Counted from the stretch's first letter, positions 24,829 to 32,830 are shown. The stretch: 64,000 bases of DNA from DATLFA01 sp039915945 (GCA_039915945.1 JBDSMH010000032.1:1-64000), one strand, 5' to 3'. Numbers and translations: made by a program. Notes: generated from the letters alone by a model not told the origin.

Positions 24829-25272
24829 TCAGGAGTCAGCGTCGATGACGCCGCGCACCCAGGCCACCAGTCGGTCCTCGGGCAACGCACCGACTTGGCG
24901 CGCGATGGGTTTGCCATCGCGCAGTATCAACAATGTGGGGATGCCCAGCACGTCGAACCGTGCGGATACGCCGGGCGCGTCATCGACATTGACCTTGATG
25001 ACCTTCAGCTTGCCCGCGAACTCGGTCGAGGCGCGCTCGACGCCGGGCGCGACCATGCGGCATGGCCCACACCACGGTGCCCATAGATCGACCAGCACCG
25101 GCACGCTGCTGCGGGCGGCGGCGGCAAAGTCGTTGTCGGCCGCGTTGACGAGCCACGGCAGGTCGACATGACACGATGCGCAGTGGGGGAGTCCGGACGC
25201 AGTCGACGGCACCCGATTCTTCGTCCCACACGATGGGCACACCACGATCTGTTCCCTCTCAGCGGATTTCAT
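24829..25272 (-). CDS. trxC: Thioredoxin with N-terminal zinc ribbon (thioredoxin 2 type)
   Basis: 147 residues. An N-terminal zinc ribbon (VVCPSCGTKNRVP and HCASCH) is followed by a thioredoxin domain with active site LWAPWCGPCRMVAPGVE and the cis-Pro loop VLGIPTLLILRDGKP. Cytoplasmic disulfide reductase, active in oxidative stress in the E. coli homologue. It is divergent from an ArsR gene and converges with csoR, leaving 17 bases. The short divergent region to the ArsR gene suggests shared control. Confidence 0.9.
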   Translation of the reverse strand: MKSAEREQIVVCPSCGTKNRVPSTASGLPHCASCHVDLPWLVNAADNDFAAAARSSVPVLVDLWAPWCGPCRMVAPGVERASTEFAGKLKVIKVNVDDAPGVSARFDVLGIPTLLILRDGKPIARQVGALPEDRLVAWVRGVIDADS

Positions 25273-25285
25273 TCCTCAGTCCTTC

Positions 25286-25312
25286 TTGCATATGCGCATG
25301 TGTGAATATACT
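25286..25312 (+). promoter_or_regulatory. Probable promoter with operator of the ArsR operon
   Basis: TTGCAT (25286-25291) and TATACT (25307-25312) are 15 bases apart, short but workable. The spacer begins with the palindrome ATGCGCAT (25292-25299), a plausible ArsR-family operator half or core. It lies in the divergent region between the thioredoxin and ArsR genes. Confidence 0.4.
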
Positions 25313-25346
25313 GGGCCGATACGCGTTGTAGGTCGGGGAGGATTCG

Positions 25347-25727
25347 ATGCGAGAGCGTCGTGGCGGTGTCAGCGTCATCGACGGCAGCCTCCGAGCCGAG
25401 CTCGAAGAGTTGACGACGAACATGTGCCGCGCACTGAACGATCCGAAGCGGTTGATGATCCTCTACGCACTCGGCGATCAACAACGTTCGGTCGGTGATC
25501 TGTGCGAGCTTCTCGATCTGGCGCAATCGAACGTCTCGCAGCACCTCGCGGTGTTGCGCGACCGCGGCATCGTCGACAGCACGCGTGAGGCGAACCGCAT
25601 CATCTACACACTGCGCGATCAACGCGTGCTCCACGCCATCGACTTGCTGCGCAACGTGATGAACGACGAGGTCGCCCGGCGCCACGCGCTCGGTCGACGC
25701 CGTCCGGCGAAAGGGGCGCGAGGATGA
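25347..25727 (+). CDS. ArsR-family transcriptional regulator
   Basis: 126 residues, winged helix. The DNA-binding part is LNDPKRLMILYALGDQQRSV then LCELLDLAQSNVSQHLAVLR, and the wing follows. Cys are present in NMCRAL before helix 2 and GDLCELL in the recognition region; these are not the classic C-V-C arsenic site, so the signal may be a thiol, sulfide or oxidant rather than arsenite. GGGAGGA five bases before ATG 25347 supports the start. Its stop overlaps the start of the class V aminotransferase (A-T-G-A), so it heads that operon. Confidence 0.88.
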   Translation: MRERRGGVSVIDGSLRAELEELTTNMCRALNDPKRLMILYALGDQQRSVGDLCELLDLAQSNVSQHLAVLRDRGIVDSTREANRIIYTLRDQRVLHAIDLLRNVMNDEVARRHALGRRRPAKGARG

Positions 25728-27109
25728 GCAGCCTTGGTTCTCCCATCCGCCTCGTCGGCGACGGTTTGACGGTGCCCTGTGTCGACGGCACGGAGCGGCC
25801 CTATCTCTGTCTGGACGTCGCCGCATCCAGTGCTGCGCTCCCTGTGGTCGCGGACAGAGTGAGCGCCTTCTTGCCGTGGTACTCGAGCGTGCACCGCGGT
25901 GCCGGATGGAAGTCGCAATTGGCGACCTGCGAATACGAAGACGCCCGTGCCGCCGCGCTCGCGTTCGCCGGACGCACAGATGGCGACGACGACGTCGCCA
26001 TCATCTGTCGCAACACGACCGAGGCCATCAATCATCTGGCCTACCGTCTCCAACTCGAGCCGCACGATGTCGTCGCCACGACCGTTGTCGAACATCACGC
26101 CAACCTCTTGCCGTGGTCTCGGCTGGCGACGATGCGCTACGTCGAGTGCGGTCGCGATGGCATGTTCGATATCGACGACGTCATCCGAGCGCTCGACCTC
26201 GAGCCACGGCCAAAGCTCCTTGCCATCACCGGCGCATCGAACGTCACCGGCTGGATGCCGCCCCTCGATCCGATCATCGAGGCCGCGCATCAACGAGGCG
26301 TGCCCGTGCTCGTCGACGCCGCCCAACTCGCCCCTCATCGACCGCTTCCCCGCACCGCCGACTACCTGGCCTGGAGCGGCCACAAGATGTACGCACCGTT
26401 CGGTGCCGGGGTGCTCATCGGTCCCCGCCAAACGTTCGCCACCGGCGACCCGTTCCTCGCCGGCGGCGGTGCCGTCGATCTCGTCGACCTCAACGAGGTC
26501 ATATGGACCGATCCCCCCGAGCGCGAGGAAGCCGGCTCACCGAACCTCCTCGGGGCGGTCGCGCTCCACGCGGCCATCGCCGAACTCGCTCGTATTGGTT
26601 GGGACGACGTCGTGGCGCATGATCGGGCCGTCGCCGCGCATCTCCGTGACGGGCTGTCGGCGATCGACGGTGTCCGTGTGCTGGGCGCGGTTCCGGCTGA
26701 TTCGTTGCCCGCCGTTTCGTTCGTCGTCGATCGCGTGCCGTACGCGCTCGTGTCGGCGCGGCTCAGTGCCGAACACGGCATCGGTGTCCGCCACGGCTGC
26801 TTCTGCGCGCACCCGTACCTGCTGCGGTTGCTCGACCTCCGTCCGGCTGAGGTCGCCGACTATCGCGCCGCCGTCATTCGCGGCGATCGCCGCCACATCC
26901 CCGGTGCGGTGCGGGCCAGTGCCGGCATCTCGACCACCCCGGAAGAAGTCGACCGATTCCTCGACGCGTTGCGCGGTATCGCTGCCGGGGCGCCCCCGCC
27001 GGTGCCATACGAACAGGACCCGCACACCGGCGATTACTGGCCACAAACGGGCAACCCCGCTTGGTCGAGCCCAGGCCGACATCTGGGCGCGTCATGCGCC
27101 CGGGGATAG
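25724..27109 (+). CDS. Cysteine desulfurase-like class V aminotransferase
   Basis: 461 residues, PLP enzyme. Seen: LDVAASSAALPVVADRV, the S-V-H-R-G-A pattern near the N-terminus (YSSVHRGAGWKSQ), NTTEAINHLAY, the H-H-A-N-L-L-P-W catalytic/PLP contact, ASNVTGWMPPLDPI, DAAQLAPHRPL, and the PLP lysine in WSGHKMYAPFGAG. A Cys pair in RHGCFCAHPYLLRLL sits near the place of the SufS catalytic Cys. It is longer than SufS at the C-terminus. It could mobilise sulfur or selenium, or act as a related lyase. Context, with an ArsR regulator, a methyltransferase and a thioredoxin, suggests sulfur or metalloid chemistry. Confidence 0.8.
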   Translation: MSSLGSPIRLVGDGLTVPCVDGTERPYLCLDVAASSAALPVVADRVSAFLPWYSSVHRGAGWKSQLATCEYEDARAAALAFAGRTDGDDDVAIICRNTTEAINHLAYRLQLEPHDVVATTVVEHHANLLPWSRLATMRYVECGRDGMFDIDDVIRALDLEPRPKLLAITGASNVTGWMPPLDPIIEAAHQRGVPVLVDAAQLAPHRPLPRTADYLAWSGHKMYAPFGAGVLIGPRQTFATGDPFLAGGGAVDLVDLNEVIWTDPPEREEAGSPNLLGAVALHAAIAELARIGWDDVVAHDRAVAAHLRDGLSAIDGVRVLGAVPADSLPAVSFVVDRVPYALVSARLSAEHGIGVRHGCFCAHPYLLRLLDLRPAEVADYRAAVIRGDRRHIPGAVRASAGISTTPEEVDRFLDALRGIAAGAPPPVPYEQDPHTGDYWPQTGNPAWSSPGRHLGASCARG

Positions 27110-27110
27110 C

Positions 27111-27815
27111 GTGACATTTCGCATGGACGAAAATCTAGAACACCGTTCTCACGAAGACGTCTTGGCCGAACTCGTCGCTGTGTCCGGTAAGCGCGTCGTC
27201 GATGTCGGCTGTGGATCGGGCGCGCTGGTCCGCTGGCTGCGCGGTCACGACGCCGAGGTTATCGGCGTCGAGTGCGGAGCAGTGATGCTGAGGATGGCCC
27301 GCGAATCCGATCCTGACCATCTCGAGTCGTACGTCGAAGGCGTGGGCCAAGACCTCCCGCTCGACGATGACGAGTTCGACGTCGTCATCTACTCGTACTC
27401 GCTCCATCACGTCCCCGCAGCGAGCATGCTCGATGCACTGCGCGAGGCCCGTCGAGTGCTACGGCCCGACGGCGTTTTGTATGTCGTGGAACCGATCGCT
27501 GCGGGACCGGGTCACGAGATCATCAAGCTCATCGACGACGAGACCGAGGTTCGCAGTCTGGCGCAAGCCGCGCTCGAACACGCGAAAGACGTGGGACTAC
27601 GTCTGAAGGCCGAGCACCGCTACAGCAGCCGTATGGTGCTGACCGGGGCCGATGCGTTGATCGAACGCGTCGTCGGGGTGGATCCGCGACGCGCCCGCCG
27701 CATGGAACAACAGCGCGCGCTGTTCGTCGAACGATTCAACGGGCTGGCGACCCCGGTCGAGGGTGGCTACGCGTTGGACCAAGAGAACCGGGTCAAGATC
27801 TTCGGTAAATACTGA
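27111..27815 (+). CDS. SAM-dependent methyltransferase (class I)
   Basis: 234 residues from GTG 27111, one base after the aminotransferase stop; GGGGA lies upstream. The Rossmann motif I is VVDVGCGSGALVRWLRG, motif II VIGVECG, motif IV EFDVVIYSYSLHHVP, then REARRVLRPDGVLYVVEPIA. The C-terminal part is helical and Arg-rich (DPRRARRMEQQRALFVERF). It moves a methyl group from S-adenosylmethionine to an unknown acceptor. No Cys cluster typical of ArsM is present. It is the last clear gene of the ArsR operon. Confidence 0.85.
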   Translation: MTFRMDENLEHRSHEDVLAELVAVSGKRVVDVGCGSGALVRWLRGHDAEVIGVECGAVMLRMARESDPDHLESYVEGVGQDLPLDDDEFDVVIYSYSLHHVPAASMLDALREARRVLRPDGVLYVVEPIAAGPGHEIIKLIDDETEVRSLAQAALEHAKDVGLRLKAEHRYSSRMVLTGADALIERVVGVDPRRARRMEQQRALFVERFNGLATPVEGGYALDQENRVKIFGKY

Positions 27816-27886
27816 GCGGCACCGGTCTTCGACAATCGTCAATCTTGATCATCGACTTTTGTGGATGGCGAGCGCACGCTCGATCT

Positions 27887-28216
27887 ATGGACACTTCCCT
27901 TTTCGTACTGCGCAACGAAGCCACGGCAACGGCCTTTCGCCACGAGACGCTCGACGACGCGCTCGAGACCCTGAACAACGAGGTTGGTGAACGCGATCTG
28001 TGGGTCCTCTTCGAGCTGGACCGGATTCGCGCCGCCACCGGCGGGTGGCCGAAGGGCGTGGCCACATCAAACGCCCGCGGGGCCCCTCCGCACCCGGCAA
28101 CCGGTGGAGGGAGCCGTGAACCGTCAGAAGCCGCATTCACCACGGCGCGCCGTAGCGTGACCGAGGTATCGACGGTGTTGCTCCGGACCATGGTGACCCG
28201 CCCCACGCGAACGTGA
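27887..28216 (+). CDS. Small hypothetical protein
   Basis: About 109 residues from ATG 27887. The first half is plausible (SLFVLRNEATATAFRHETLD, then LWVLFELDRIRAATGGW); the second half is Gly/Pro/Thr-rich and weaker. A hairpin (CCCTCC...GGTGGAGGG, 28083-28111) lies inside the second half, so the true end could be earlier in a damaged frame. No family is recognised. It precedes a flavin-binding gene by ten bases. Confidence 0.4.
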   Translation: MDTSLFVLRNEATATAFRHETLDDALETLNNEVGERDLWVLFELDRIRAATGGWPKGVATSNARGAPPHPATGGGSREPSEAAFTTARRSVTEVSTVLLRTMVTRPTRT

Positions 28217-28226
28217 GGTAGCGGAC

Positions 28227-28688
28227 ATGGACACTCAGGGCAACATGAACGGCGCGATTCTCGAGGAACTCCAACTGGACGCCTGCGTCAACCTGTTGCG
28301 ATCGACGGCCGTTGGACGGATCGCGTTCCTCCTGGAGACCTATCCGGTCGTGTTCCCTGTCAACTATCGACTGGTCGGCGATGGTGAGGAAATGCGACTG
28401 CTGTTGCAGACGCGGCCGGGCAACACAATTGACAAGGCGCATCAGCGAGTGGGATTCCAGATCGACGGCCTCGACAACACGGAAGGCGGTTGGTCAGTAC
28501 TTGTGCGCGGGAAGATGCAACACCTTCGGGATCCCGCCCACACGGAGTTCCTCGCATCGCTCGATCCGACGCCTTGGGTGCCGGCGGACCGTGACGCGTG
28601 GATCGCGATCGAGCCGGTCGTGATCACGGGGCGCCGCTTGCGAGCCGGGGGCAATCCATGGCCGTTCGATGTTCGCGGCTATTGGTAG
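28227..28688 (+). CDS. Pyridoxamine 5'-phosphate oxidase-like flavin-binding protein
   Basis: 153 residues with the split beta-barrel of the PNPOx-like family: LRSTAVGRIAFLLETYPVVF, PVNYRLVGDG, LLLQTRPGNTIDKAHQ, VGFQIDGLDNTEGGWSVLVR, and I-A-I-E-P-V-V-I-T-G-R-R near the end. Actinobacterial members of this size bind FMN or F420 and lack PNPOx catalytic residues. GAGG lies eight bases before ATG 28227. The physiological substrate is unknown. Confidence 0.82.
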   Translation: MDTQGNMNGAILEELQLDACVNLLRSTAVGRIAFLLETYPVVFPVNYRLVGDGEEMRLLLQTRPGNTIDKAHQRVGFQIDGLDNTEGGWSVLVRGKMQHLRDPAHTEFLASLDPTPWVPADRDAWIAIEPVVITGRRLRAGGNPWPFDVRGYW

Positions 28689-28806
28689 ATTCCTGGGCCG
28701 AACCCTCTGGTCGTCGGTTGTATCGATGTCAACTGGGGTGAAAGGGTTTCCCCATCGAGGCGCTTTCTTCATCGATGGGCGCACACACGGGGACGAGACG
28801 CTGCGA

Positions 28807-29122
28807 GAGGTCGACTTCTCGACATTCGTGCGGACGGCGGGTCGCGACTGCGGCGGGTGTTGGTGGCCCACTACGGGGTGGACGTCGGCGCCGATGCCGC
28901 GGCCGAGGCGCTTCGCTATGGGTGGGAGCACTGGGCGCGCGTCGGGCAGTTGTCTTTCGTGACGAGCACTCGATCGACGAAAGCCCCGACCAAGCGATCA
29001 GAGGATCGGCCTCGCTGCAGGTCGCGTTTGCCTATACGTGCACAAAGCGCGCCGTGGCGTTGTCGACGAACGCGTCGCCCGACTCTGTACCGCGGTTCGT
29101 GAGGCCTCGGGCCCCCAAGTAA
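28807..29122 (+). pseudogene. Remnant of an ECF sigma factor gene
   Basis: Pieces of a sigma factor are spread over frames. Near 28810 a frame gives VDFSTFVRTAG. Then, shifted from 28842, SRLRRVLVAHYGVDVGADAA and AEALRYGWEHWARVGQL match region 2 of actinobacterial ECF factors (R-L-R-R-A-L-V-A-x-Y-G, A-L-A-Y-A-W-E-H-W). Later, in a third frame around 29000-29070, RIGLAAGRVCLYVHKARRGV resembles the region 4 helix-turn-helix. The core between them is too short for a whole gene. I take it as a decayed copy with deletions. Confidence 0.55.
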
Positions 29123-29155
29123 CGTCAGGCCCACGACACCGAAGGAGGGCCGTCG

Positions 29156-29626
29156 GTGGGTGACATCGATGAGCCCGACATCCTTCCGCTAAATCCCGAC
29201 CTCGACGGGCCTTCCATCCGACCTGGCGTAGTGGCGGTCATCGCGGTCGGCGGCGCTCTGGGTGTCGCGGCCCGCTACGGCATCGGCCACGCGCTGCCGA
29301 CTTCGGCGGGGGCGTTTCCCTGGGCCACGTTCTGGATCAACGTCTCCGGCAGCTTCGTACTCGGCGTGTTCATGGTGATCGTGTTCGAACGTCTCGGCTC
29401 CACTCGCTACCTGCGCCCGTTCTTCGGCACCGGCTTCATCGGCGCCTTCACCACATTCTCCACGTTCGCCGTCGAAACCGACCTGTTGATCAAAGACGGT
29501 CACGCCGGCACTGCCGCCGCGTACGTCGCGTCGACACTCGTCGTCGGTCTGCTCTGCGCGTGGCTCGGGATCAACGTCGGGCGACAGTTGCCCGGCCGTG
29601 CGCACCATCAGATCGGACCTACGTGA
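29156..29626 (+). CDS. fluC: Fluoride channel FluC/CrcB, subunit 1
   Basis: 156 residues, four hydrophobic segments. FluC marks: GALGVAARYGIGHALP with R-Y, WINVSGSFVLGVFMVIVFE containing the Na+-site Asn/Gly region, and the TM3 break GFIGAFTTFSTFAVET. An extra ~20-residue acidic N-terminus (DIDEPDILPLNPDLDGP) precedes TM1. The start is GTG 29156, after GGAGGG. FluC dimers export F- and protect enzymes from fluoride. The next gene is a second FluC that overlaps it, a pairing known for heterodimeric channels. No fluoride riboswitch is evident upstream. Confidence 0.9.
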   Translation: MGDIDEPDILPLNPDLDGPSIRPGVVAVIAVGGALGVAARYGIGHALPTSAGAFPWATFWINVSGSFVLGVFMVIVFERLGSTRYLRPFFGTGFIGAFTTFSTFAVETDLLIKDGHAGTAAAYVASTLVVGLLCAWLGINVGRQLPGRAHHQIGPT

Positions 29627-29997
29627 GCCCGGCCACGTGTCTCGCGTTCCTCGCCGGTGGCGCGGTCGGCGCGCCGTCTCGCTATCTCCTCGACGGGTAC
29701 ATCCAGAGGCGCTCAGACGGCGCGTATCCCTGGGGCACATTCGCCGTCAACGCGGCAGGCTCACTCGTGTTCGGCGTACTCACCGGTCTCGCGCTCGAGC
29801 ACGGTCTGGATCCGACCGCCAAGCTGGTCCTGGGCACTGGCTTTTGTGGTGCGTTCACGACGTTCTCGACGTTCACGTACGAGACGATTCGCCTCGCCGA
29901 ACAAGGCGCCACGGACAAAGCCTTCCGCAACATCGCGACCAACGTCGTCGTCGGAACGCTTCTCGCCGCACTCGCGCTCGCCGTAACGCTGCGGTGA
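29623..29997 (+). CDS. fluC: Fluoride channel FluC/CrcB, subunit 2
   Basis: 124 residues, four helices: CLAFLAGGAVGAPSRYLLDG, WGTFAVNAAGSLVFGVLTGL, LGTGFCGAFTTFSTFTYET and NIATNVVVGTLLAALALAVT. The T-F-S-T-F break and N-A-x-G motif are intact. GTG 29623 overlaps the preceding stop by four bases. With the first subunit it probably forms an antiparallel heterodimer, since tandem FluC genes often have fixed opposite orientation; a charge-bias check would test this. Confidence 0.9.
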   Translation: MSPATCLAFLAGGAVGAPSRYLLDGYIQRRSDGAYPWGTFAVNAAGSLVFGVLTGLALEHGLDPTAKLVLGTGFCGAFTTFSTFTYETIRLAEQGATDKAFRNIATNVVVGTLLAALALAVTLR

Positions 29998-30075
29998 CCG
30001 TATACGTCGCGGCCCGTCGCCGAATTCGCGTAGTTGACGCGCGCTCGGCGCACCGCGGAATTCTTCTGGCAGGAC

Positions 30076-30097
30076 ATCCAGGAGGAATCCAGGAGGA
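30076..30097 (+). repeat. Two tandem copies of ATCCAGGAGGA
   Basis: Exact 11-base tandem repeat at 30076-30086 and 30087-30097, directly beside a tRNA 3'-end-like fragment. It may be a duplication of the tRNA acceptor end, such as an attachment-site scar. Confidence 0.9.
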
Positions 30098-30113
30098 GGG
30101 AGTCGAACCCCCA
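30087..30113 (-). other. tRNA T-arm/acceptor fragment (possible attachment-site relic)
   Basis: On the minus strand, GGGGG-TTCGACT-CCCTC at 30111-30095 has the exact T-arm form of a tRNA (five-base stem, seven-base TTCGACT loop), followed by a C-rich acceptor-like end. No D-arm, anticodon arm or 5' acceptor strand can be placed within the expected distance upstream. It is therefore a fragment, as left by integration or excision at a tRNA gene, or a chance match. Confidence 0.45.
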
Positions 30114-30151
30114 CAGCCGAAGCGGCGACGAGAGGACGTTCTTCTACGGCA

Positions 30152-30186
30152 ACGCCGCGAGCGCGAGATGCTCGCGCTCGCGGCGT
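30152..30186. terminator. Bidirectional terminator-like hairpin
   Basis: A perfect 16-base stem (30152-30167 with 30171-30186) closed by a three-base loop ATG. It lies between convergent genes: fluC subunit 2 ends at 29997 and the peptide-binding lipoprotein ends at 30208. The symmetry would serve both strands. Confidence 0.75.
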
Positions 30187-30207
30187 GTCGCCGGTAGGAC
30201 TGTCGAA

Positions 30208-32004
30208 CTACTTCTGCATCCACGTCTTGTCGAAGTACAGGTACTGACGGTGGCTGCCCGTCACACCCTGGACCTTCGGCGAGAAGGCTTTGAGCGTCTC
30301 GACGGCCGAGTAGTTGATCCACGGCACCTGCGCGTTGAACTCCTCGGCGATGATCTTGTAGGCCGCCTTCTTCGCGTTGTCGTCCTTGGCCGAACGCAAA
30401 TCCTTGAGTGCCTGGTCGACGGCAGCGCTCTTGAAGCCGACGCGGTTGCTGGCCACGCCGGTCTGCAGTGCCTGGGCCAGTGACCACAACGCGCTGTCGT
30501 CCGGACCTATTGCCGTGCCCCAACGGGCCAGGTCGAAGTCCTTCGAGCCGGTGACGATGGCCTGCTCCGCCGTCGATTCCTTCGACGTGTCGACCACTGG
30601 GCTCATGCCCGCGGCCTTCAGCATGCCTTCGAGCGCGATCGCCGCGTTGGCGTCAACGGACGAGTTGGTGAAGAGCAGGCGTACCGACCCGTTCCAGCCT
30701 TCGGCTTTCGCTTGGTTGACGAGCGACTTTGCTTTTTCGAGGTCGAAGGTCGGGCCCGGGACTCCCGGATCCCACGGGAAGCTCTTCTGGAACAACTCGG
30801 AGCCGGTCAGGCCCTTGTCTTGGTACACGCGGGTGTTCCAGGTCTTGGGATCGAACGCAGCCACGATCGCTTGACGAATCTTGAGGTTGGTCGTCACGGG
30901 TGTCGTCGCCGTTTGCCCGTCGGGCTTGCCCACGCAAATCGGCGCCGGTGCGCCGTTGACACAGTTCACGGTCACGCCCGCGTTGATGAGCATGGTCTCG
31001 CCGGCCTGGTCGATACCCGGGATACCCGTTGCCTTGTCGGCCTTGGCCTGCGCTACCGCGCTCGCAACTCGTAGGTACGCGCCCTGAAGGGTGCCGGTCT
31101 TGAAGGCGTCGTAGGTTTTGTCGCCACCGAGGTCGAGCAGGGTCACGAACTTGATGCCGTCGAGGTAGACAGGGCCGTTGAAGTAGGTCGGATTCTTGAC
31201 CACCTCGATGGACTCGTTCACCTTGAAGTCTTTGATCATGTACGGCCCTGCGCCCACCGGCTTCAAGTTGAAGTCACAGAGGTTGGGGTTCTTCGTGGCG
31301 TCGCACTTCTTCAGCGCGGTCGGCGACGGGATGAAGCCCGGCTCGGAGGCCAGCGCGTACGGGAACGACGTCCATGGTTCGCTCAGGGTGACCTTGAGCG
31401 TGAGGGCGTCGGTCGCGACGATGTCTTTCACCAACGCCATGTAGACGGCCGACGACTGCGTGTTGCGCGGGCAGGCGACCCACTCGGCGCAGGCAGTGAG
31501 CGGGATGCTGTTGCCGACGCGGTGCCGGTTCAACCCGAACTTGACCGCTTCGGCGTTGAAGTCGGTGCCGTCGGTGAACTTGATGCCCGAACGGATCTTG
31601 AGCGTCCATTCGGTCGAATCCGTGTTGGCCGTGAACGACTCGAGCATGTCCGGCGTGTAGATCTTCTTCGCCGTGTCGTAGCGGGCGAGCGAACCGAAGA
31701 CCGTCGCCATCTGGATCGCTCCGGACGTGCCACTGCCCAGGGCAACGATCGGATCGAGGCCCGGAATGTTCGAATAGGCGCCGAAGGTCAGCGTGCCGCC
31801 ACTCACGGGCTGCAACGTGGTCGTCGTCGTGGCCGCGGTCGCGGCAGTGGTGTTCGGGCTCGTCGTGCCGGAGCTGTCGCTCTTGCTGTCGCCGCAGGCG
31901 GCGGCGACGAAGGCCAATGCGACGACAACCGCCACGACGCGCAGCCGTCGAGACGAAGGCGTGCGCCGGCCTCGCCCGTTGTGGAACTTATCAACCAACT
32001 TCAT
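30208..32004 (-). CDS. Peptide-type ABC transporter substrate-binding lipoprotein (SBP family 5)
   Basis: 598 residues from ATG 32004 (GGGGGG just upstream). Basic start, hydrophobic core and lipobox V-A-A-A-C-G, then a Ser/Thr linker and a complete family 5 solute-binding domain: GGTLTFGAYSNIPGLDPIVA, WTLKIRSGIKFTDGTDFNAE, KPVGAGPYMIKDFKVNESIE, KNPTYFNG, and the closing VPWINYSAVETLKAFSPKVQ. No permease or ATPase is adjacent; the gene stands alone, so it is an orphan receptor or partners a distant importer. The ligand is likely a peptide or similar amphiphile, unproven. Confidence 0.88.
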   Translation of the reverse strand: MKLVDKFHNGRGRRTPSSRRLRVVAVVVALAFVAAACGDSKSDSSGTTSPNTTAATAATTTTTLQPVSGGTLTFGAYSNIPGLDPIVALGSGTSGAIQMATVFGSLARYDTAKKIYTPDMLESFTANTDSTEWTLKIRSGIKFTDGTDFNAEAVKFGLNRHRVGNSIPLTACAEWVACPRNTQSSAVYMALVKDIVATDALTLKVTLSEPWTSFPYALASEPGFIPSPTALKKCDATKNPNLCDFNLKPVGAGPYMIKDFKVNESIEVVKNPTYFNGPVYLDGIKFVTLLDLGGDKTYDAFKTGTLQGAYLRVASAVAQAKADKATGIPGIDQAGETMLINAGVTVNCVNGAPAPICVGKPDGQTATTPVTTNLKIRQAIVAAFDPKTWNTRVYQDKGLTGSELFQKSFPWDPGVPGPTFDLEKAKSLVNQAKAEGWNGSVRLLFTNSSVDANAAIALEGMLKAAGMSPVVDTSKESTAEQAIVTGSKDFDLARWGTAIGPDDSALWSLAQALQTGVASNRVGFKSAAVDQALKDLRSAKDDNAKKAAYKIIAEEFNAQVPWINYSAVETLKAFSPKVQGVTGSHRQYLYFDKTWMQK

Positions 32005-32125
32005 GAATCCCCCCGGTTGGTACACAGCCGTTGTCGGCCATGTGTCCGTGTATGACGGATGACCACAGTATATATGACGGGCGCCACAGGATTCGGTCGC
32101 CCGCAGCAGGGGAAAAATTTCGGGG

Positions 32126-32830
32126 CTAGCGCGTCGTGAAGCTCGTGGAACAGGCGGCCTGTCCGACCGTCACGTTGACCTGGACCGTGAACCCCACGGT
32201 CGCCTTACCGACCGAAAAACCGGTCGTGGCCCCGCCCGCTGTGTCCGTCGTGGCCCCAAAGCTGGCGGTCGTCGTGCGGTAGGCGACGGTGATTTGCACC
32301 GGCGTATTGGGCTGGTTCGAGCCCACCACCACCGATACGACGGCGTCTTGCGGTGGCGACGGATTCGACATCGACGCCGCACACATCGGCGGGGGCGGCG
32401 TCGGCGGGGGTTGCGTCGGGGCCGCCGGAATCTTCAGCGTGGTCGTCGGCAGGGTCGTCGGCTCCAGCCTCGACGCTTCGAGCGTGGCCGACGATGGGGT
32501 CCCGGTACCGGTCCCGGTCTCTGCCCGGTCGCCAACGCCGTCGTCGCCGTTCGACCGGGTGACGATCACCGCTGCCGCGCCGATCACCAGGATCGCGGCG
32601 ACCGCCGCGGCAATGCGCCATCTCCGCGAGGTCGGGCCCCGAGGGGGCGGCGTCGTATACGTCGGCGTTCGTATCGGTAACGGCTCGGAACGGGCGGGCG
32701 GTACCGGTTGTCGTTGCCTCGCCCCGCCGTCGGCGTCGATGAACCAACCTTCGGGCAGAGCCTCCGGCGGATACCAATTGCCGTCGCGTGCCCGCCACCA
32801 GCCCGGTCTTGGTGTCTCGCTGCCAGCCAT
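32126..32830 (-). CDS. DUF2510-like membrane protein with C-terminal extracytoplasmic domain
   Basis: 234 residues from ATG 32830, chosen because GGAGGAG lies seven bases upstream. The N-terminus has the W-W-containing motif PRPGWWRARDGNWYPPEALP, as in DUF2510 proteins. A Pro/Arg-rich linker, one membrane helix (WRIAAAVAAILVIGAAAVIV), and a long Thr/Pro-rich stalk follow. The C-terminal ~80 residues are an Ig-like beta domain (VVSVVVGSNQPNTPVQITVA...) with two Cys. Function unknown; the short W-W motif probably acts in the cytoplasm. Confidence 0.7.
   Translation of the reverse strand: MAGSETPRPGWWRARDGNWYPPEALPEGWFIDADGGARQRQPVPPARSEPLPIRTPTYTTPPPRGPTSRRWRIAAAVAAILVIGAAAVIVTRSNGDDGVGDRAETGTGTGTPSSATLEASRLEPTTLPTTTLKIPAAPTQPPPTPPPPMCAASMSNPSPPQDAVVSVVVGSNQPNTPVQITVAYRTTTASFGATTDTAGGATTGFSVGKATVGFTVQVNVTVGQAACSTSFTTR

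Noticed and set aside
25899..27110. N-terminal extension of the methyltransferase through the aminotransferase gene
   Set aside because: The extension is an out-of-frame reading of the PLP enzyme; GTG 27111 with a ribosome site is the sensible start.
29102..29155. Fluoride riboswitch before the fluC pair
   Set aside because: Only about 50 bases are available after the sigma remnant and they do not show the conserved pseudoknot pattern of the crcB motif.
30061..30200. Complete tRNA gene on the minus strand
   Set aside because: Only the T-arm and a C-rich end fit; no D-arm, anticodon stem or 5' acceptor strand can be folded.
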